Assembly (NCBI RefSeq): GCF_025351285.1
Contig: NZ_JANXWG010000129.1
Location: 1-43,120 of the forward strand
DNA length: 43,120 nucleotides
DNA from: Novosphingobium sp.
Lineage (GTDB): Bacteria > Pseudomonadota > Alphaproteobacteria > Sphingomonadales > Sphingomonadaceae
Direction: 5' to 3'
Numbering within the stretch: the first letter of the stretch is position 1; each line of letters opens with the position of its first letter. The notes under the pieces are model-generated. The model searched no databases, had not been told where the DNA came from, and saw only the letters and a program-made list of their open reading frames with translations. Below are positions 1 through 9,400 of this stretch, in pieces. The translations under genes and the position numbers were made by a program.

Positions 1-521
1 CTCGCCCGGTGCGAACCATCCGCCCAGATCAACCGCTGGCCCGGCCGTGCTTCGAGCGTGGATAAGGCCTGATCGAGACGATCGAGCAGCACAGAAGCCC
101 CCTCGCCCGGCAGCCCGCGCAACAAGGCAACCCGCGGGCGCAACCGGACATCGCCGGCGCTCGATCCCAGCGGCCGTGCTAGCGTGGCGGCCAAGGTCTC
201 GGCCAGCCATTGCCAGCGCTGCCGGCTCGCCGGGGTGCGCGACGCGACCAGGAACACGCCCCCGCCCATCCGCGCCACCAGCGGCCCCTCATCCCCGGCG
301 CCTTCGTTGTGGGCCAGCGCGAAGTCACGGATCATCTTGCCCGCCAAGGCCAGCAAGCGATCGCCCGCCGCCACGCCATACGCGAGGTTCACCGACTGAA
401 AGCGGTGCAACCCGATCAGCATCGCCTGCACCGGCGCACCCTTCGCATCGAGCCACGCCCGCGCGGACTGCGCGCTGTCGAGCCCGGTCAGGATGTCTGG
501 CATAGGTGGGGCGGTGTCCAT
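1..521 (-). CDS. Degenerate GGDEF-domain protein (5' part only)
   Basis: The gene runs off the left edge, so only about 173 N-terminal residues are visible. The translation resembles a GGDEF (diguanylate cyclase) fold: a LHRFQSVN segment, then YGVAAGDRLL (compare the family's yG-x-x-GD-x-lL helix), then RMGGGVFLV where active enzymes have R-x-GGDEF. The GGDEF signature is thus GGGVF, so cyclase activity is not expected. Such domains usually act as GTP-sensing or structural modules in front of an EAL phosphodiesterase domain, which would lie outside the window if present. I took the ATG at 521, the furthest upstream in frame (a stop codon lies four codons before it). A second ATG at 503 is possible and neither has a clear ribosome-binding site. 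The gene is divergent from nadK. The fold assignment is fairly secure; the full function is not known. Confidence 0.7.
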   Translation of the reverse strand, partial: MDTAPPMPDILTGLDSAQSARAWLDAKGAPVQAMLIGLHRFQSVNLAYGVAAGDRLLALAGKMIRDFALAHNEGAGDEGPLVARMGGGVFLVASRTPASRQRWQWLAETLAATLARPLGSSAGDVRLRPRVALLRGLPGEGASVLLDRLDQALSTLEARPGQRLIWADGSHRA

Positions 522-607
522 TGCGATTGCCTATTGCAGACAAGCTGTTGCCAAACCGTTCGCAACCCGCACCACTCTCACGCTTTCGCCCGCCCGCGCT
601 TTGACAT

Positions 608-635
608 TGCAAACCGCCCGTCCGCCCCATATCAG
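608..635 (+). promoter_or_regulatory. Candidate promoter for nadK
   Basis: TTGCAA at 608-613 and TATCAG at 630-635 are separated by 16 bases, each matching 4 of 6 positions of the sigma-70 consensus. They lie in the 165-bp divergent region between the GGDEF gene and nadK. A perfect TTGACA at 601-606 lies nearby but has no -10 at normal spacing. This is weak evidence. Confidence 0.3.
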
Positions 636-686
636 TGCGCCAACCCGGCCCGGAACTGTTGCGGCCGCGGGGAGGATACGCGACTC

Positions 687-1466
687 ATGCCGAAACCCGC
701 GCGTCTGGCCCTGCTGGTCTCGCCGACCGACCGTGCCGAAGATTTCGCCGCCGATCTGCGTAAGGCAAACCAGTTCGTCGATCTGGCCGAAGCCGAAATC
801 GTGGTGGTGGTGGGTGGCGATGGCTTCATGCTGCAAACGCTCCACCAGATGCTTGATGATGGGCGGGTGATCCCGGCTTACGGCATCAACCTGGGCACCG
901 TGGGCTTCCTGATGAACAAGGCGCGCAGCAGCCGCTCGCTGGCCGAACGCATCGGCCGGGCCAGGACCATCGCGGTAGCGCCGCTGGCGATGCGCGCGAT
1001 CAACAACCTGGGCGAAGTGCGCAATTTCTGCGCGATCAACGAAGTGTCGCTGCTGCGCGAAACCCGCCAGACCGCCAAGCTGGAAGTGACGGTCAACACC
1101 AAGGTGCGTATCGCCGAATTGTCGTGCGACGGGGTGCTGGTGGCAACCCCCGCCGGATCGACCGCCTACAACCTCTCGGCCAATGGCCCGATCCTGCCGC
1201 TAGGTTCGGCGCTGCTGGCGCTGACCCCGATCAGTCCGTTTCGCCCCCGCCGCTGGCGCGGTGCGATCTTGCCCGATACCTCGAAAATCACCTTCCGCGT
1301 GCTCGAAGCGGTCAAGCGGCCGGTCGCGGTGGTGGCCGACCAGAAGGAGTTTCGCGACGTGCGCGAAGTGTCGGTCAGCGTCGCCACCGACCATCGCCTG
1401 ACGCTGCTGTTCGACCCCGGGCACAGCCTCGACGAACGGATCGTGACCGAACAGTTCCAGGTGTGA
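687..1466 (+). CDS. nadK: NAD kinase
   Basis: Predicted ATP-NAD kinase (PpnK/NadK family), which phosphorylates NAD to NADP in the cytoplasm. The 259-residue length is usual for alphaproteobacterial members. The GGDG nucleotide-binding motif is at about residues 43-46, and the conserved INEV segment of the NAD-binding site at about 117-120. The glycine-rich substrate loop (DGVLVATPAGSTAYNLSANG) is at about 148-167. The ATG at 687 was chosen because GGAGGA at 671-676 sits a suitable distance upstream and the protein then begins just before the first strand of the fold. The same frame is open upstream back to position 210, but that part is non-coding and overlaps the divergent GGDEF gene. It stands alone, with tRNA-Asn downstream. 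Confidence 0.95.
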   Translation: MPKPARLALLVSPTDRAEDFAADLRKANQFVDLAEAEIVVVVGGDGFMLQTLHQMLDDGRVIPAYGINLGTVGFLMNKARSSRSLAERIGRARTIAVAPLAMRAINNLGEVRNFCAINEVSLLRETRQTAKLEVTVNTKVRIAELSCDGVLVATPAGSTAYNLSANGPILPLGSALLALTPISPFRPRRWRGAILPDTSKITFRVLEAVKRPVAVVADQKEFRDVREVSVSVATDHRLTLLFDPGHSLDERIVTEQFQV

Positions 1467-1543
1467 CGAGCAAGCCAGCAGGTGCGTTGCGGTGCCGTTG
1501 CAAGGCCTTTGCAAATTCACCGTAGGGACGTGGGCTTAGCCAC

Positions 1544-1571
1544 TTGCCAAACCACGACGCGATGGTATACG
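1544..1571 (+). promoter_or_regulatory. Candidate promoter for tRNA-Asn
   Basis: TTGCCA at 1544-1549 and TATACG at 1566-1571 are separated by 16 bases. The predicted start near 1578 is about 20 bases before the mature tRNA 5' end, a normal distance for a tRNA gene. Confidence 0.5.
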
Positions 1572-1598
1572 CGCCACCTGCCTGGGAGACTGGGCTGC

Positions 1599-1673
1599 TC
1601 CCTGATAGCTCAGCGGTAGAGTAGGTGACTGTTAATCACTTGGTCGTTGGTTCGAATCCAACTCGGGGAGCCA
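1599..1673 (+). tRNA. tRNA-Asn (GTT)
   Basis: A complete cloverleaf can be folded by eye. The acceptor stem pairs TCCCTGA (1599-1605) with TCGGGGA (1663-1669), followed by discriminator G and an encoded CCA (1671-1673). The anticodon loop CTGTTAA has GTT at 1631-1633, and the T arm contains GGTTCGAATCC. A run of seven T (1674-1680) follows the CCA directly and may help end transcription. tpsB1 converges on it from the other side with a 49-bp spacer. Confidence 0.97.
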
Positions 1674-1722
1674 TTTTTTTCCGCAGGCCTGGAAATAAAG
1701 TAGCCGGGAATCAGAAGCGCAA

Positions 1723-3465
1723 TCAAAAACGCAGGCTGATCGACGCGTTGATCCGGTCGACGCGATCGAGCCGGGTATAGCTGCTGAAACCGTGTGCGTA
1801 TTCCAGCGCGATGAGCGGAAGCCGGGCGCCCGGCACGATCTTTACGCCCAGCCCCGCATTTGCCGCAGAAAATCGTGCGCGTTCTGGCCCTGTTGGCGCG
1901 GTGAGTCGGCCAAACCCTGCGGAAACAAAAACATAAGGGGCGATGGCAGAACCGCTGCCCAGCACGGATTGCCTGACATTGGCATTGAGCTGGGCGCGCA
2001 CCACCAGCCCTTCATCGACCGACGTGATACCACCCACGTACGCCGACAGCCCGTCATTGCCCTCAAGCGAAAACTGCTCGGCACGGAATTGCGCCTGGCC
2101 GAAACTTGCTTGCCCGGTTGCCGTCAGCGCAAGGTCGAGCGAGTGTGCCACTGCGAAATCCCCACGTGCGCTGGCGTTCACATGAGTAAATGCCGTACCC
2201 GAACCCTGGCGGGTGAAGGGAACCCCCGTAGCCAGCGCTTCGCCATGGCTGATTGCCGCCAGATTGCCCAACCCCTGGCTCAATTGCAGGGTGGCCGAGA
2301 CGCTGGAAATGCCCAGACGATCGCGTGAAATCGCCGCGCCAAACCGGACCACGGCGTAGCGATCGCGGGCCAAGTCCACGCCGAAATCGGGCAAGGTGTT
2401 GCGTTCGTCGATCTGCTCGATCGCCAGCGACAGTGCGGCTTTCCCGGTCCTCCGCCGTTCCAGGACATATTCGGACCTGAGCGACAGGCGCCGCAACGTG
2501 CCGATGGTGCGCGGCGCCCCGGCCGCCGGCGCGGGCATCGTCCGCGCGTACGTTGCTTCCGGGTTCAGCGTCAGCCGCCCGCGCGCGAACGGCACGATGG
2601 CCCCGCCGCCGAGCACGCGCACGCGCGCTTCGCTGGCCAGAAACCGCGACAGATCGTAGCCCGACACCGCCAGTGCATAGATCTGTTCGCCCCGCCCGAA
2701 CGCCGAGTTCAGCGACATTTGCGCAGTGATCCCGTAAGTCTGCAACGACCGATCGAAGGCGTTTTCCGCACCGATCGCACCACTCAGCAAGGCTTGGCGG
2801 CCATCGATTTCGAGCACCGTCCCGCCGCGCTGCTCGCCGCGCGAAAGCGTTGAACGCAAGGTTACGCCGGGAAGATCCCCTGCCAGCGCCAACGCCTGCT
2901 CGATCGTGCCAAGGCGGACGTGCCGCAAACTGACCAGATGCCCGAGGCGCGCCATCAAGGGCCGCTGGATGCGCTGCGGCAGGTGCGACACATCGATCCG
3001 CTCGACAAACCCGTCAAGGACCGCGAACCGCACCGGGCCCCCGTCGCGCAAGTCCTGCGGCGGGACACTGACCCGCGCAAGCACATAGCCGGCGCGGGCG
3101 TAAGCCGCCTCGATTTCCGAGGCGGCGGCGTAGATTTGCGTGAGCGTATCCCGCCGCCCTTCAAGCGGGCCAACGATCGCCGCGGTTTGTCCGGCCAATT
3201 CGGGAAACCCGCCTTCGACAACGATGGTCGACGGGACAAACGCAAGGCCGCCGCTGCCAGGCGGCGCCTCAAGCGCCCCGCCAGTCGGGAATTCGGGCGG
3301 GACAGACGTTGCTGGGGCCGGAGCGATGTTGGGCGGAACCACCGTGATCGGTGCGGCGGTCTGGGCGCGGCTATCGGGTGCGGCCGTCATGATGAATGCC
3401 GCAGGCGCCGCCACCATGGCCAGTGCTCGGCCAAGCCTGCCCGCAACCAGATTCGATCCGAGCAT
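1723..3465 (-). CDS. Two-partner secretion outer-membrane transporter TpsB1 (ShlB/FhaC/HecB family)
   Basis: Predicted Omp85-superfamily pore that exports its partner TpsA1 across the outer membrane. An N-terminal signal peptide ends near SRA-QT (about residue 33). A proline-rich linker follows, then one recognisable POTRA domain at about residues 76-159 (helix AAYARAGYVLARV). The rest, to the C-terminus, is predicted beta-barrel ending in the outer-membrane signature SISLRF. The start is either the ATG at 3465, two bases after the tpsA1 stop, or a TTG at 3471 whose TTGA overlaps that stop. I prefer the ATG; neither has a good ribosome-binding site, so translation is probably coupled to tpsA1. 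The oddity is the barrel loop-6 motif: family members have VRGY or VRGF, but here the matching segment reads GNDGLSAYVGG, without the conserved arginine. Family assignment is firm; export of TpsA1 is inferred from adjacency. Confidence 0.88.
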   Translation of the reverse strand: MLGSNLVAGRLGRALAMVAAPAAFIMTAAPDSRAQTAAPITVVPPNIAPAPATSVPPEFPTGGALEAPPGSGGLAFVPSTIVVEGGFPELAGQTAAIVGPLEGRRDTLTQIYAAASEIEAAYARAGYVLARVSVPPQDLRDGGPVRFAVLDGFVERIDVSHLPQRIQRPLMARLGHLVSLRHVRLGTIEQALALAGDLPGVTLRSTLSRGEQRGGTVLEIDGRQALLSGAIGAENAFDRSLQTYGITAQMSLNSAFGRGEQIYALAVSGYDLSRFLASEARVRVLGGGAIVPFARGRLTLNPEATYARTMPAPAAGAPRTIGTLRRLSLRSEYVLERRRTGKAALSLAIEQIDERNTLPDFGVDLARDRYAVVRFGAAISRDRLGISSVSATLQLSQGLGNLAAISHGEALATGVPFTRQGSGTAFTHVNASARGDFAVAHSLDLALTATGQASFGQAQFRAEQFSLEGNDGLSAYVGGITSVDEGLVVRAQLNANVRQSVLGSGSAIAPYVFVSAGFGRLTAPTGPERARFSAANAGLGVKIVPGARLPLIALEYAHGFSSYTRLDRVDRINASISLRF

Positions 3466-3467
3466 GC

Positions 3468-6400
3468 TCAAAACGGCAAGGATCGCGTCCGCAAGGCCGG
3501 CAACACGCTGTAGGCAAAGCTGTTCATCGGCGATTGCAGGAAACGGATTGCATAATTGGCATTGGCCGCCACCAGGCCCGAACCGTTGATTGCATAGAGG
3601 CCGGCTCCGCTCGATGTGCTTGCCGACGACGTGTACATGGCCGTGCCCGTAGTTACCGAAGCCAGTGTGTCGCCATTGACCAGTCCGATCGCCAGTTGTG
3701 ACCCGGTGAGCGGACCCGCCGCCTGTCCGGCCCGCGTCGTGACCGGGTTGGCGGTGTAGTAGACGATCAACGACGCCGGGGTGACGCTCAGCGACGAGAA
3801 ATTCGCAGGCGCCTGAACGAAAATGTAGGTGTAATTGCTGTTGTTGCCAGCCAGGCCCGAACCGGTGATGGCATAAGTGCCGACATTGCTGGTTCGCGAT
3901 GCGCTGGAGCTGAAAGTGGCGCTGCCGGTGGTCACGGTGGCAAGTGAATCACCGCCGACCAGCCCCGAAGCGATGGCTGTTCCACTCAGCAGCGGGTTGC
4001 TCTGGCCGTAACTCCGGCGAATGGTGTTGGCGAGATACGTGATGCTCAGCGATGCCGGCAGGATCGTGCCGATCGTGCCCGCCGCCCTGGTGGGCAGGAG
4101 GTAATTGCCAAGGTTGGTGCCGCTGCTGGCCTGGTAGTCACCCGCCGCGAGCGTGGCCGTGACGAGGATTCCATTGCCGGCGTTGGCGGTGGCGTAAGCG
4201 CCCGTGGTGCGGGTCACTGTCGCCCCTTCACCGCTGGCGAACCCGGCGAGCAGGAAGTTGGCCGGGGTCAGCGTGGCGATCCGGGTGCCATCGTAAGTCT
4301 TGGATGCAGACCCGACCAGCGACGCGGTGACCACGGTGGAGAGTTGCGCAGGCGTGATCGTCAGCCCGGTTGCGTTGCCCGGCGCCTGGGCGAAGCTGAA
4401 GCTGTAGTTCGAACTGGACGGTGACAGGCCCGATCCCAGGATCGCATATTGGCCGACGTTCGACGTGGCCGTCGCGGTGGAGGTGAACGTCGCGGTGCCG
4501 CTGGTCACGCCATTGAGCGTTTCGTTGTTGAGGAGGCCCGATGCGGCAACGCTTCCGGTAAGCGGTGGATTGGATTGGCCATAAAGCCGACTGGCGGCGT
4601 TGGCGGTGTAAGTCACCAGCAAGGGAGCCGGGTTGATCGTCAGGCCGGTCGCGTTGGTATTGTACGTGATCGTATAATTGCTCGCCGACCCCTGGCTGAA
4701 TACCGCGTTCGAGCCCGATAGCGCGTATTGACCCACGCCGCTGGTAGCGATCGCCGGGCCGGCCACGCTGACCGTTGCGACGCTATCGCCATTGACGAGC
4801 CCGCTGTTGGCGGTTGCCACCGCCGCACTTGCGGTGTCGTTCGCCGGATTCGACCCGCCGTAAAGCCGCGACAAGGCGTCGGGCGTCAAGGTCAGCGGGC
4901 GCGGGGTAACGGTCAGCGTGCCATTCGACAGAACCACCCGATAGTTGGAGGTCGCGCCGGTCTGGGTGACGGCGTAGCTGCCCACGCCGGATGTCGCATT
5001 GGCGACGCTGCTCAACTGCGGTGACGAATTCAGCACACCGCCGTTTTGGCTACCGAACACGCTGAACGTGAGCGCTGGATTGGCATTGCCATAAACACGT
5101 GACGCATCGTCGGGCCTGATCCACAGCACGCGCGAAAGCGCGTAAAGTTCAGGGTAATGCGCGGTCGCGTCCCCGCCCTGCCCGGACTGGTTCGGCGGCG
5201 CCCACACGTTTGAGAAATCGAACCCGCCGTAGTTTGTCCGGAAGGTGTTGAGGTCCTGCATCTGCGCAGTCGTGCGGCCGGCGCCGATGAACGTGCCGTC
5301 GTTCTGGCCAAAGCCGGCGGGCGAGGCGGTGGTGAGCGTGTCCCAATAGGAATTGGTGACCGACGAGGTCGAGCCCAGGTTCCACCCGACGATCCCGCCG
5401 ACTCGTGTCGAGCCGCTGACCGCGCCCACTGCGTACGTCCGGTTGATCGACCCGGTGTTGCCGCCAACGAGCCCACCGACGATGTTCTGCCCCGTCACTG
5501 CGCCGGTCGCATAGACGTCACTGGCTGTTCCAGCGCCCTGCGCGCCGTTGAGCACACCCACCAATCCGCCCAGGCTGTTCGATCCGCTGCCACCGAAGAC
5601 GTTGCCCGTGGCGTATGAAAGCGAGATCGTGCCATAATCGTAACCGACCAACCCGCCGGCACCCGTGCCCACGCCGAGCGTGACATTGCCCGTCGCAACC
5701 GATCGGGTCACCAGGGACCCATTGGTCCCCGATCCCAGCAATCCGCCGACCGAGTTCGATCCCGAAACTGCGCCGCTGGCGTTGGAATTGCTGATCGTGC
5801 CATCGGACGTGCCGACCAACCCCCCGACATTGGTGTTGCCGCTAACCATCGCCCGCGCGGTGCTGCCGTCGATCGTGACGTTGTCGACCGTTCCGACCAG
5901 CCCGCCGACCGATAAGCCTCCGATGACCGAGGCGGCGCGCGATTGCGACCGCGTGATCAGGTGCGCGGCCTCACCCGCCAGCCCGCCGACGTTTTCACTG
6001 TCGGCGCCGGCGCTGACCGAACCGCTTTGATCGCCCGCGTCGATATATCCGCGGGCCAGGCCGACCAGCCCGCCGATGTCATAAGTATGATCGAACTGGA
6101 ACGGGCGGCCGCTGTTGGTGCCGGTGGTGGCAATGCCGGTCGCCCCGGGCACTGCCACGCCGGTGACCGTGCCGTCGGCGCGCGATCCGAAGATCGTGCC
6201 CGCATCATCGAGCCACCCGACCAGCCCGCCAACATAAAGGAATCCGCGCACCTCGCCGCTGGCGGTCGATTGGCTGATGCTGCCCGCGCTGAAACCGACC
6301 AGCCCGCCGATGTCGAAATTGGCGTTGGTGGAGCCGGTCCCGGTCACGCTGCCGGTCGCGCCCGATCCCGAAATCGAGCTGTCGGTGTTGAGGTAGCCTA

Positions 6401-9400
6401 CCAGTCCGCCGATCTGCGCGTTGCCCCTTACGGCGCCACTGGCCGAACTGTCGACAATCGTTGCGGCAGAGGCATTGCCGACCAGCCCGCCGATCCAGTA
6501 GCTGTTTTCCAGATCGTTGCCGGTAACGGTGGCGGTGCCGCCCGTCGATGAATTCGAAACCGTACCGCCGTTGATGTTGCCGACCAGCCCGCCAACATAA
6601 GCCAAGCCGCTGACCGGGGCGAAGGACACCGTATTCGTGATCGAACCACCCGCGATATAGCCCACCGCGCCGCCGACGGCGATCCCGGTCCCGGTGACAG
6701 ATCCATTGGCGGTGCCGCCACCAATCGTCGAGCCACGGAGGAGTTGGCCCGCAATCCCGCCTACGCTGCCCTGGCCAATGACGATCGAGTTGCTGACAAC
6801 GCCGTTGAGCGCCGTCCCGCTTTCGGCTTGCCCGATGATGCCGCCGATGTTGGTGCCGCCCGATACCCGGCTTGAAGCGGTCGTGATGGACTCGCTGATT
6901 GTGCCGTCCTGCGAATGGCCGACCAGCCCGCCGATCTTGTCGCTGTTGACAGGATCGCTCCCGGTCACCACGCCACCCGCCAGCGAATTCGATACTGTTC
7001 CGCCGCCGTTGATATTGCCGACGAGGCCACCGACGAAACCGAGCCCGGTGACCGCACCGGTCGCGGTCCCATGGCTGACGGTGCCGGTCAAATACCCGAC
7101 CAGCCCGCCAATCGTGACGCCGTTGGGAGAACTGACCGATCCCGTTGCGGTGCCTAGGTCGAGCGTAGACCCATCGATCAGCGCGCCGGCAATGCCACCG
7201 ACGTTGTTGTTGGTAGCGCTGACCGTCGCATCGCTCGTCACGCTGGTGAGCGCGCTGCCCTGATTGGCGAGCCCGATAAAGCCGCCGACATCGTTGAAGC
7301 CATTGACCCTGACAATGCCATTGGTGGTGCTGATGACCGTGTCGTTGCTGAGCGCTGCCCCACCGGCAAAGCCGGCAAACCCACCGACCGGGTTGTCGAC
7401 ATTCGCATCGGTTGACGTGGCAGTAATCGTGCCGCCGCTGACCAAGGACCCGGTGATCGAACCGCCGATGCCAATCACCGCATCGGGGTTGATCGCCCCT
7501 GCAAAACCGCCGACAAAGGCATAGCCGGTCACGTTGCCGCCGGCGGCCGAATTGGTGATCGTGCCGCCACCGTTCATCGCACCGACAAAGCCGCCCACGG
7601 CGTAGCCCGTGGCGTTCGTGACCGAGAAGCCGAATGACCCGTCGATCGTGGCCGCACCGGCGATTACCCCGATGAAGCCGCCGGCATTGCCCTGGCCGTT
7701 GACGACTCCCGTCGCCGTCGACGCCGTGATCGTGCCCCCGAACGCCGATCCCACCGCGCCACCAGTGCCGTTGGTGCCCGTCACGGTGGCCCCGGTGACG
7801 GCGTTGTGGATCGTGCCCGCGCCCAGCGCGCCGACCACGCCGCCGACATTGGGCGCGCCGACGACCGCCACATCGTTGACCGTAACCGTGTTCTGGACCG
7901 TGCCCGCCGTCTGCGTGCCAAGGATGCCGCCCACCCCATTGCCGCCCGATCCGTCAGTTGCCACGCGACCGGTGATCGTGCTGTTGCTGACGGTGCCGCC
8001 GTTGATGTTGCCGGTCGAAGTGCCGACCAATCCGCCGACATTGTTGATCCCCGACACCGACCCGGTGAAATTCGAGGCATTGACCGCGTTGGTGCCACAG
8101 ATCAGGCACACCCCGTTCTGCGCGGTCGACAAAGTCCCGGCAACGCCGCCGGTGTTCGAGCCGCCCGTGATGCTGGCTCCGGTCAGATCGGCGCGGATCG
8201 TGCCCGACGAAAAGCCGAACAGCCCGACGTTGGTGGTATTGGGTCGGTTGATCGTCAGCCCGGTGATCGCAAGGCCCTGGCTGTAATAGACCCCGGTATA
8301 GCCCGCGTTGTTGTTGAGCGCGTTGCCGTTCACATCGGTGCCCAGCTGCTGGAATCCGGCGCCGCTGTTCCATCCGGCAGTGGAGCTCGCGTCGATTGTG
8401 ATGTTCTGCGCGTAATACCCTGAAAGATTAGTGTTTATTGCCTGAAGATCATTGACGTTGTTGACCAGCATGTAGGGGAACAGGACCGACCCGCTGGTCG
8501 TCAGGACATCGCCGCTGAAATCGGTTGGCGTGGTGTAGCTGGTCGGGTTGTAGAAGATGTTGATTATGCTGCCATTCGTCAGCACCTTTGCGCTGTTGCT
8601 GAAGCTGACCGTTCCGCTGCCCGAACCGGTCTGGTCTGCCTTCAGTTCGATGAAGGCGCCGTTGGTGGCGGTCAGGGTCTGGCTGAAATTGATGCTGTGC
8701 GTGGCGCTCACGAACAGCGAATTGCCGCTGGTCCAGCTTACGGTGTCGTTGAAATTGATATCGCCGCTCGATCCCGCGATGCCATCGTTGCTGTTGATGA
8801 AGACGGCATTGGTCTGAAGATTGGCGCTGAGATCGGCGCCCGAAATATCGCCCCCGGTTGGCGCGATCGTGAAATCGTGCGCCGCCTGGCTGGGGTCGAT
8901 CACCCATTGTCCGGTCTTGCCATTGGCCGCCGTGGTATCGACGCGGATGCCGTTGAGATCGACCGCTTGTCCCGAAGTCTCGACAAGACCGCCGTTGGCC
9001 ACTGGCCCGCCGCCCCGCGCAGTAAGCGTGCCGCTGACCGTGACCAGCCCGCCATCGCCGCCCAGCAGCTTGATCGTGCCTCCGTCAGCCACCGCGCTGT
9101 CGGCACTGATGGCGCCCGTCATGTTGATGACATTGCGCACCGCGTCCTTGACCGTTGCCGCCAACAACCGGACTGTGCCACCGCTTGCGGTGATGGTCCC
9201 GCTGCTGTCGATCAGCGCACCGCTGCCGGTGATCAGCGCAGTCGGCACCGACACCTGGAGAAAATTGCCGCCGTTAAGGTCGAGCGCAATCCGCTCGCCC
9301 GAGCCCAAACCGACCTTGCCCAGCGGGACCGCGATCGTGCCGCTGTTGGACACCGCGCCGCCAAGCAGCGCGACAAAAGCATTCTCTCCAGCACGGATCG

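Noticed and set aside
1674..1680. T-run after tRNA-Asn as an intrinsic terminator
   Set aside because: No separate hairpin precedes it apart from the tRNA itself, so it is only mentioned in the tRNA entry.
5340..8250. Regularly spaced short repeats, CRISPR-like at first sight
   Set aside because: Spacing and sequence vary and all units lie in frame in tpsA1, encoding GLUG repeats.
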